A DNA stretch of 64,000 bases from Heliopora coerulea (Eukaryota > Cnidaria > Anthozoa > Scleralcyonacea > Helioporidae): NCBI GenBank assembly GCA_030142905.1, contig JASJOG010000101.1, positions 528,501 to 592,500 on the forward strand. The letters run 5' to 3'. Both the position numbers and the translations under genes were made by a program. Shown piece by piece: positions 47,701 to 54,547 of this stretch; positions within the stretch are counted from its first letter, which is position 1, and every line of letters begins with the position of its first letter. The notes under the pieces are model-generated. The model did no database searches. It was given only the letters and a program-made list of their open reading frames with translations, and was not told the DNA's origin.

Positions 47701-49469
47701 GGCGGAGATCAAACTGACTAACCGGCTGCTTTCCGGATTTCGATTCAGTCATCGGATGATTTTGATTCCTTATGTCTTTAGGGGGTTCAGGTGTAAGATG
47801 ATTCTGTTGTTTTCTTGTAGCATGATGAAATTGTCAAGGTTTTAAGCCAAGAAAGTATTCCTGATACTTCAGCAAAATCTTACCAGCTTCGTAAGTAAAA
47901 TGAATTTTTGTTCCTTTTCATTCATTTTCGATTCTCCTCTTTTATCCACCTTTCTGTTAAGCTTTTTTTCCACTTCGTTTGTTCGTTCGCTCCTCCCTGC
48001 AAGCCAACCCACCTCTCTTCCTTCCTCCCTACCTCCCTCCTTCCCTCCCTCCCTTCTTCCTTCCCTCCCTCCCTCCCTCTCTCCCTCCCTCCCTCCCTCC
48101 CTCCCTCCCTCCCTCTCTCCCTCCCTCCCTCCCTCCCTCCCTCTCTCCCTCCCTCCTTCCTTCCCTCCCTCCCTCCCTCGTTTCTTCCTTCCCTCCCTCC
48201 CTCCCTCCCTCTCTCCCCCTCCGTCTCTTCCTCCCTCCCTTCCTTCCTACCTTCCTACCTTCCTTCCTTTCCTCCTTCCCTCCTTCCCTCCTTCCCTCCT
48301 TCCCTCCTTCCCTCCTTCCCTCCTTCCCTCCTTCCCTCCTTCCCTCCTTCATCCCTTCCTTCCTTATTGTGGTCACTAACCGACCAAGACCATCTTCCAT
48401 TTCATTTATTATTCTCAATACTGCACGTTATTTGAAGGACAAACAGCTTCCTCCTCACGCTGGGATACCGCAAACGTTAAAGGCACTGTCAAAGCCGCAT
48501 CGCTTGTTGACAAAGAAATTCCTTCCCCATCATCCCTTCATCATAGACCAGAACAAGACAATCCCCTTCCTAGTACCGTCCGTTCGAGTCTTGCCCAGGA
48601 TGTCGATTTACCCGTGGACTCCTCGTTGGCATTTTTCGATCGAAAATCTCCAGATTTGTTCTCATCGTCAGGCATAACGTCATCGCCTCCTCAACCGACG
48701 AGTGATATTCCATTTCCGATAAAGTTACCCGAGATCAAAAGTAAAACAGAGGATGACGTTGATCACCGTGCTGTTGCTATTGACCATCTTCAGCAAGTTT
48801 TAGAAGGGATAAAACATTTTGACAGGTAGGGTAATTTTAAAGACCATTGCGGCAAAAGCGACATTACGTGTTGATAATGTGATTAAAGTCCAGGCGTATG
48901 TTAGAGTTAACTTTTCTTTGAACTAACTTCTCCACATATTGACTTTTTGAAAGTTTAGGGTCGACGGTCATGTTAAGACCTCCTTTTCGCGGTTACTGTG
49001 GAAAACTCCATGAAGGAAAAGCTTTCGGAGAAATTTTAAGTGTTGGGGGGGGGGGGGAATGTCTTTAGAAGCTAACCGAGAGCTTTTGCGGAGATGTAAC
49101 ATCAAGGCTGTTCTGAGGGAAAACTAGTCCAGTGCTGTTCAACGGAGTCTTCTGTTATTTTTACTTTCAAACTAGGCAAGTAAATTTGAGAAGTACTGAA
49201 ACGATCGACAAAAGTGAACCGTTGACTAGTCCACATCTTAAATTGCAGGTTAGAGTAACGTCCTTTGTGTTTTGTTTGCATTACATCAAGGTAGAATTTT
49301 AACTGTTTATTTGGCCTATTTTGTTGTTTTATTTCAGTTCTCCATTCAACATTTCGACCCTTCGCGACTCAGAAAAGTCTCAAATAGAGCTGACCTGGCC
49401 AGGAAAAGGGGTGAAAGAAGGACTGATATGGACTCAACAGGACAGAACCTTAAAAACCGGACTAGTTAA
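30378..49469 (+). CDS. ANKRD27: VARP: VPS9-domain ankyrin-repeat endosomal protein
   Basis: A 32-exon model, 1093 residues, all phases closing. Exons: 30378-30482, 31184-31303, 32104-32163, 32664-32754, 33399-33470, 33574-33668, 34705-34758, 34982-35047, 35298-35374, 35988-36033, 36194-36281, 36985-37063, 37136-37198, 37618-37705, 38426-38545, 39261-39376, 40321-40397, 40992-41107, 41478-41570, 41932-42040, 42136-42230, 42345-42413, 43376-43441, 44608-44652, 45007-45135, 46269-46469, 46968-47087, 47275-47433, 47821-47890, 48438-48825, 49176-49248, 49338-49469. The VPS9 region is ~182-368 ([31 protein letters not shown]), then two blocks of about five ankyrin repeats (~456-620, ~714-890). Each block is preceded by an intact zinc motif: [10 protein letters not shown] at 432-441 and [10 protein letters not shown] at 699-708. 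Human VARP (1050 residues) is a Rab21 GEF and Rab32/38 and VAMP7 effector, and binds retromer VPS29 through these motifs. An exon may be missing between 33668 and 34705, and the frame of the last exon is less certain. Confidence 0.94.
31543..31839. mobile_element. Tc1/mariner- or pogo-type MITE in ANKRD27 intron 2
   Basis: A 297-bp segment starts CAGTGGAGCCTCGGTATA, and its right end on the other strand reads CAGTGGAGCCTCACTATA, two mismatches in 18. Termini beginning CAGT with a GA-CCTC word resemble Tigger/pogo-like MITEs. The TA duplication is not intact (TG on the left, TA on the right). Confidence 0.75.
34830..34905 (+). repeat. Short dispersed motif with GCTAAYGCC core
   Basis: 'ttttactctggctaatgcca' followed by 'gatgattttactcatca'. 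Related sequences are at 26255-26298 and 61395-61445 (plus), and at about 41672-41697, 50466-50494 and 53279-53307 (reverse complement). It lies in the ANKRD27 intron between exons 7 and 8. Class unknown. Confidence 0.6.
35642..35738 (+). repeat. (TTGC)n microsatellite in ANKRD27 intron 9
   Basis: About 24 nearly perfect TTGC units lie inside a wider region of 'ctgtctgtctg'-like sequence (~35440-35900). The Leu/Cys/Ala frames across it are repeat artefacts. Confidence 0.95.
37320..37545 (+). repeat. (AATG)n and (GATT)n array in ANKRD27 intron 13
   Basis: Short runs of gaat and aatg are followed by gatt and gact words from ~37365 to 37535, between the exon 13 donor (37198) and the exon 14 acceptor (37617). 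Confidence 0.85.
37720..38237 (+). repeat. CCTTCCCT octamer array in ANKRD27 intron 14
   Basis: The array begins about 15 nt after the exon 14 donor as mixed ccttt and ccat words. From ~37895 to ~38190 it is an almost perfect repeat of the octamer CCTTCCCT (about 37 units), ending in cctcttt variants. Such homopyrimidine tracts can form triplex (H-DNA). The high homogeneity implies recent expansion. Confidence 0.95.
38698..38957 (+). repeat. Dispersed repeat with hairpin head, copy 2
   Basis: Starts 'ggagcaggagtgctatatcg' and matches 10917-11222 throughout, including the foldable head (ggcgatagcc in the loop) and the tail 'tttcctttgtattttcttca'. It is in ANKRD27 intron 15. Confidence 0.7.
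39018..39120. mobile_element. 103-bp pogo/Tigger-type MITE with TA duplication
   Basis: Starts CAGTTAACTCTC and ends GAGAGTTGACTG (inverted, one mismatch in 12). It is flanked by TA on both sides (39016-39017, 39121-39122). Internal 'tgtccgcctta' and 'gtgtctgctttat' words repeat the subterminal sequence. It is in ANKRD27 intron 15. Confidence 0.8.
39802..40173. mobile_element. TIR element flanked by TTA, PIF/Harbinger-like, in ANKRD27 intron 16
   Basis: The left end AGCCTAGTTCACACGAGC and the right end (other strand AGCCTAGTCCACACGAGC) match for 18 bp with one change. Both continue into a shared subterminal word 'attttctgtggcaagtttcc'. TTA flanks both sides (39799-39801, 40174-40176). The element is 372 bp with no visible transposase. 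Confidence 0.8.
41222..41420 (+). repeat. (CTCATCTCAC)n array in ANKRD27 intron 18
   Basis: About 200 bp of cctcatctca and cttcatctca decamers end about 55 bp before the exon 19 acceptor. The array is pyrimidine-rich in the sense strand. Confidence 0.9.
42430..43270 (+). repeat. TGTGGTG/TGTGATG array in ANKRD27 intron 22
   Basis: A degenerate 840-bp array of gtgtgatgtg and gtggtgttat words begins right after the exon 22 donor (42413). A cleaner block of a ~18-bp unit (tgtggtgtggtgttatg) is at ~43005-43080. The 200+ codon Thr/His/Pro frames on the minus strand are artefacts of the array. Confidence 0.9.
43549..44310. mobile_element. 762-bp TIR transposon with exact 10-bp target duplication
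   Basis: The ends are AAGCCTCGAAATTA and (other strand) AAGCCTCGAAATAA, flanked by identical GACTGTGCAC at 43539-43548 and 44311-44320. Both subterminal regions carry several ACCGGTCAT / ATGACCGGT words in alternating orientation, which look like transposase-binding arrays. A 76-codon frame inside (43731-43961) ends with a CxxC...CxxC motif (CSVC, CIVC), and a second short Lys-rich frame follows. No intact transposase is visible. A 10-bp duplication fits Mutator-like elements best. It is inserted in ANKRD27 intron 23. Confidence 0.85.
44755..44970 (+). repeat. GTTCGTTTGTTAGTCCGTCC array in ANKRD27 intron 24
   Basis: A degenerate array of gttcgtt, agtccgt and ttgttcg words ends about 30 bp before the exon 25 acceptor. 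Confidence 0.85.
45185..45830 (+). repeat. (CAT/CAC)n trinucleotide array in ANKRD27 intron 25
   Basis: About 645 bp of catcatcac trinucleotides begin 50 bp after the exon 25 donor. A higher-order repeat (~110 bp unit containing 'catcactatcatcaccatca') is visible at 45380-45590. The long Ile/Thr and Met/Val frames on the two strands are artefacts. Confidence 0.95.
46028..46108 (+). repeat. (GAT)n array, inverted relative to the CAT array
   Basis: gatgatgat and gataatgat trinucleotides lie 200 bp after the CAT array in the same intron. The pre-mRNA could pair the two arrays into a long stem. Confidence 0.85.
47990..48365 (+). repeat. CCCT/CCTT pyrimidine array in ANKRD27 intron 29
   Basis: Degenerate ctccctccct runs, then a homogeneous (CCTTCCCT)n block at ~48270-48345, the same octamer as the intron 14 array. 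It ends about 70 bp before the exon 30 acceptor (48437). Confidence 0.95.
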
Positions 49470-51297
49470 GCTGGTGCTGATAAGGGATATGGTGCGACGA
49501 AGGGTGACGGAAAAAGGCTTGCCTGATGTACACGATACGATAGTAGCGTACGATTACTTGTCCTGATGTATAGGATTTAGCAGGAAGAGTTCTCCACTCT
49601 AACATTCGCGACCCAGTGAAATTATACTTTCATCAGAAAACTTCATGCATCAGGCTGAGGAATCGTATGCGACTTTAGTATCGTTTTGAAGGACCTTAGG
49701 AGATTACGGTCAGCGTTACGTATAAGGTGAAGAGTACGTTTAGGGTTTGGATTAGGGTCACGGCCTCTATATGTCTGATTCACGCACACTCCAGTTTCAA
49801 ACCTTAAGGCTGAGGTGTATCAAACCAAACACGCAACAATTCTTTGTCAGCACACTCCAAGAAAACCTGTGAAGAAAGTCTAAAGCGCAGGTGAAGCCTG
49901 AATTACGAGTTTTTGCCAACCAGACTGCTCGTGGCAAAATTTGGATGTCGTGCTTTCAGTAACAGTAAGATCATGAGCCTTCAAATAATATGAGTACTCC
50001 AAGTTTCTCGTATCAGACGTCTGAAGATAAATCAAGCGGTTGTACGGCACGGTCAAAATCAATACCCAACTTCTCACGGCTAAATCTCGTAAGCGTACTC
50101 GTCGTGGAAGTCAAGTCTGAAGTTCCCTGATAATAACAAAATGGATACCATGTAGAGGTACTCTTTATTTCTGGTGCCCCAAGTTGTCTCATGCATAAAT
50201 CCTTTGCCGTTACCTGCCGAGTGCTCTTTGGTTTGACGAAGTTAACCTGGGGATTTTCAACAATTTGGGGGAATTGAATAAATCTGAGTTTCAAAAGGCT
50301 GTTATCGTTTATTCTAAGTTTGTGCAAGAAATAGTTCTCAATTTTAGTGCGCACTTAGCATATGGAATAAACTAGCTTGTATGTGAACGCTGGACAGTTT
50401 GAAACGGTTTGGTTTGTCAGTCGTCATGGCAATGAACTCTCTGCTGATGTTCAGTTTGTCATTGACGAGAAAATTATCGGGCGTTAGCCAGAGTATATTG
50501 CTAATTTGCTAGATTTTAGAATACAGTCTTGTTAATAATTTTCTTGATTTGGTCATTTTCAGTATTTCTGCTGAAAAACAAGAAAAGGATCTCTTTTTCC
50601 GTTTTTCAGTCTAGCTCTACGTTTAAACGTCTTCTATTTCGTTCAATACTCTACCCAGTACTGTACACTATTTTCTATGAAACGCAGTTCAACCTCGCGG
50701 CCCTCTGCAACGTTTCTATTTTTTGTTCACAAAGTTCAAGGTCAGGGTCAACGCAGTATATATTCTAAGGTGAGTTTTTTGGCGGGAGGTATATAGAGAA
50801 TTTTGCTCTCAAGGGTAAGTCTCCTTGCGAAATGTGCTATTTTAGGCTCTTTCGGACTTATTCTGAAACATCCTGAGATGTTTTGTTCAAGATATTTGGG
50901 AATAGTACGATTAGTCTTGGAAATTTTAGTGGGTTTTGATCTGGCCCTCGTAAGTCCCCACGTCCCCCGCCGCGAGTGATCCGCACCAGTCTAGTCAAAG
51001 GTTCGTTGGAAAATCTCCTGAGCGGAACACGTAGATAAGAGACAGAAAGGAAGTTAAAATGTGACGGACTTTTGGAATTGTTCGGGTAAGTGTTACTGTT
51101 AGGATAAGAGTTAGGATACAAGATGCGAATGTCGTGAACGATTCATTTTCATGTATCCGATTCAGTCATAAGTCTTCAGGACCTATTGCAACATTCGCGA
51201 GGTAATAGCAAGCATAAAATACAAAGCAATGGACACTCCGAAAAAGGTTAACATTTTTATTCAACGTTTCGACTAACTTGCAGCCATCATCAGGAAG

Positions 51298-51577
51298 TAC
51301 AAAATAAAACAAATTCCAAAAATAGACATCTTGTGTTCTTGATATTCAAGTTAAAAAACAAGAGTGTACAGACAGAGTCGGTGATATTTCGTCTTTATTC
51401 CATTGTCAAACCAATGACAAAGACATTGTCATTGGTTTGACAATGTCTTTGTCATTGGTTTGACAATGTCTTTGGAATAAAGACGAAATATCACCGACTC
51501 TGTCTGTACACTCTTGTTTTTTAACTTGAATATCAAGAACACAAGATGTCTATTTTCGGAATTTGTTTTATTTTGTA
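51298..51577. mobile_element. 280-bp near-perfect palindrome (foldback element)
   Basis: Arms 51298-51401 and 51474-51577 are 104 bp each and complementary, with one mismatch that I can see. The 72-bp centre is itself made of inverted 'attgtcattggtttgacaat' / 'attgtcaaaccaatgac' words. The terminal sequence (aaaataaaacaaattccaaa) is shared with the smaller foldback at 55978-56108, so both belong to one family. Confidence 0.9.
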
Positions 51578-52080
51578 TTTTCTTAAGTTGTCTGCTTGCC
51601 GTGGTTATTCATCAGGAAGTGATGCTGCTGTAATACAATCTACTATATATACAAAGTGAATGGTGTCAAGAATTAATTGAAAATAAGTTCCCAGCAGGCT
51701 TTTCTCCCGTGGTTTAGCAGTGGTTTTTGCTGGTGGATACAAAGAGCTTTAAAAAGTACCAATGACCACTGTTCGGCTTTGTCTATGTGACAATTGTTGA
51801 AAATTGTTGTAAATTAGTAGCCTCGTTGAGACTGCGTAGGTTAGATGGTAAATTTAACAAAGTATAAAGATAATGGAAGTGTTCACAAGAGTTAACATGG
51901 TCGTATATTTCTGAGTCTTGCAGGCATGTTCTTTTATTCGCGTGATGAGGCAGCGTTCAGTTTTGCCAATGTAGGAAGATTGGCATCCGGGGCAAGTAAA
52001 TTCGTAGACGACTGAGCTTTGTAGTCTTGGGGGTCCGATCTTTCAAAGTTAAAAAGGCATTAGTGCTGGCCGTGTCCTAA

Positions 52081-52180
52081 ACCGGCAACGAAAACTGATG
52101 TATGTGTAACGACATTCCCTAATTGACCTTGCAGCGCCATTTGACACAGTGTTTTTTGACACAATCGCATGCGCCAAAGT
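52081..52180 (-). repeat. Dispersed repeat unit, inverted copy
   Basis: The reverse complement contains 'gaatgtcgttacacatacat', then 'cagttttcgt', and matches the two plus-strand copies at 53422-53656, including the upstream 'gtcaaaaaacactgtgtca' word. Confidence 0.75.
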
Positions 52181-53421
52181 GAAGGATCGTATACGACAGT
52201 TGTATCGTGTGGATAGCCCTCAAGGCTTCCCTTCTCCATAACATTAGCTCGCGATAATTTTACGTTGCTGAGGTATTCTTCTATCCGTTCATCCCTGATT
52301 CAAGGAACCTCCTTGTAGTGTATACGGTTGAGTTGTAACCTTAAAAGGAAATTCAGCTGAGTTTCTCGTGACCTCCCCCTACTGTGATTCGTTCCTCGAA
52401 ACTGCCTGTTCGCAGGCAATGGTAATAATGTGGTAACGTGGAAGCAGACACAGGCTAGACACCGAGGAAACGACAATAAAACAATACAAAGGTTGTAGAG
52501 TCTTCAACTGGTAAGTAACGCTTGTAAAAATTCACTCAGTTTTTATCCATAGGCAGAGGTGTATTCCCAAAATAGTAAAACAACGAACAAACGTGTCTTT
52601 TAAAACCTTGTGTACCTCGAACAATGAAATATCATGCGCCATCACAAACCTTGTGCGTGTATCACCTTTTCCTTGCGAAGACCTATCCCACGATTGTCTC
52701 GCAGAAATAAAAACCGGCTTCTTGTAATGGATGGAAATTTTTAAACCTATCTTAACCCGTTTCTTTCGAAGATGGCCTCTCAAGATTTTGTTCATAAGAA
52801 GTCTGTTACGAAATAAATTGAACCAATCGACATCCTTACTTTTGTCGTATTTAGTTTGTTTTTGGGGTTTTTTTTTCGGTTGTCAGTTTATTCTACGCAC
52901 GTTGTTCTTCTGTTGCATGTTAAGAAAAAAATGTTTTCATAAACGGAACAGTTATTTTTAAGTGTTTGTGAGTCGTGGATAAGTTGATACTATTGACAGA
53001 CTAGCGGCAGGCGGATGGAAGACTTAAAAAGCATGTTGAATGTTTTTTACAGGAAGATTCTCGAATGGAATTTTACATGTTGGGGACAGAACAGACAGAA
53101 ATATTACCACTGGATAAATTTTAGGGCAATAAACCGCTTCAAGGAAGGACTTTCGAAATATTAAAATTTCTAGTTACGTAATGAACATGTCCTCGTCATG
53201 TTTGTGCGCGATTGTTTTCGAATGACGCTTTGGGTCTTCGGTTGAGATCGTCGTAGTTTCTCTTTGAGCATTTTATGAGTAAAATTGCCAGGCGGTAGCC
53301 GGAGTGAGAAGTACTAAGGGGTTGCTAACATCTGGAAAGGGTTGTTGAGATGTCCTGGCATCAGGCCTCCCAGTGATGATCAGTAAAGTTACGGTTACAC
53401 TCATCTATTTGGGACACCGAT

Positions 53422-53656
53422 TTGTGTTGCAATGGCATCGCCAGGTAAATTGGTGAATGTCGTTACACATACATCAGTTTTCATAGTCGGTTTGTTCGGC
53501 TTTGAAAATGCTGTCAAAGTCGAATGTGTCAATCGTATGCGCTTATGTCAAAAAACGCTGTGTCAGATGGCGTTGCAAGGTGAATTGGTGAATGTCGTTA
53601 CACGTACATCAGTTTTCGTAGTCGGTTTGTTCAGCATTGGAAATGCTGTCAAAGTC
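53422..53656 (+). repeat. Tandem pair of a ~137-bp repeat unit
   Basis: Bases 53422-53520 and 53560-53656 are near-identical ('aattggtgaatgtcgttaca', 'tcagttttc', 'agtcggtttgttc'). One 81-codon frame runs through both copies and so encodes a repeated peptide (LVNVVT-TSVF-VGLF). I treat this as non-coding repeat, since no start context or family supports a gene. Confidence 0.8.
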
Positions 53657-54547
53657 AATCTCGTGACAGCACCTTGAATTTTGACCCAATTCAAAAACTT
53701 GGAATGCTTTGGCAATGCTAAAACTGGCATTGGGGGAGTATGTTGCAGTGACCGGTTTACCCAGCCACGTTGTAAACACAAGTTGGTGACATACTGATGA
53801 GCGTAACTGTTGCTTAAAACTGCACGTCATGGATGAAAGGTCATTATTAGCCTTTCATTTGGTAAACAAAGATGGATTGATTGATAGGTTGTGTTCATGT
53901 TATTGTGCATGAGTCGAAGTCAGACAAAAATAACCAGCCAATTGTGTCAATTACCTGAAGAAAACTTGGTAGCAACAAGCATTGACAAAGCTTTGGGAAA
54001 TTTGTCTAGCAGAAATCTATTTGACTTGAAACAGTTTATTTAGTTGTATAGCTTCCTGAGGAGCCCCTAAAAGTCCAGGACCCCTTACAAAGGCTTTCCA
54101 ACAGAAAGAATGTCATCTTGAATCAATGTCATTGTAGACAGGGATGGCAAGATTGGCCATTTAATTGACTGAGATGCACCACAAAAACGTCTCTGAATGT
54201 GGTCCTGAAAATTTAGTGAGGTCTTACGTAGCTTCCTTCCATAACAAATAGCCCATTTTATCACTGGTTTTGTTGGATGGCAAAGGCAAGAACTGGTGGC
54301 TTGCAAACTATTCTAAGCCAGATGTTTGGCCCACAGAACTAGAAAGCTTGCACACCTCTGCCTTAGTTATTTGTATCTCTGGAGGACTAAACTGAAATGC
54401 TCAGTTTTATAGCTCCTTATATTCCTTTTCAAGTTTATTCTATGCAACCCTACCCTTCAGCTCAGATCATGCTGTGTGACAAATTAGTCATTGCTGTTTT
54501 TTTCTTTTTCTCTTTTTTTTTCTTTTTTTCAAGTTTAATCTTTCAAG

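Larger units (their letters stand above)
49470..54547. other. Repeat-rich interval between ANKRD27 and the DUF2961 gene
   Basis: No gene is supported here. AATAAA at 50277-50282 and 50366-50371 are candidate ANKRD27 polyadenylation signals. The palindrome at 51298-51577 and the repeat unit at 52081, 53422 and 53560 occupy much of the rest. Confidence 0.55.

Noticed and set aside
49338..49566. A longer alternative frame for the last ANKRD27 exon ending at 49566.
   Set aside because: It requires the preceding exon to end in another phase; the observed phase-0 junction at 49248/49338 gives the frame stopping at 49469. Not fully excluded without a transcript.
53432..53677. A small gene encoding a repeated peptide.
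   Set aside because: The frame is explained by tandem duplication of a dispersed repeat unit that also occurs inverted at 52081; kept as a finding only.
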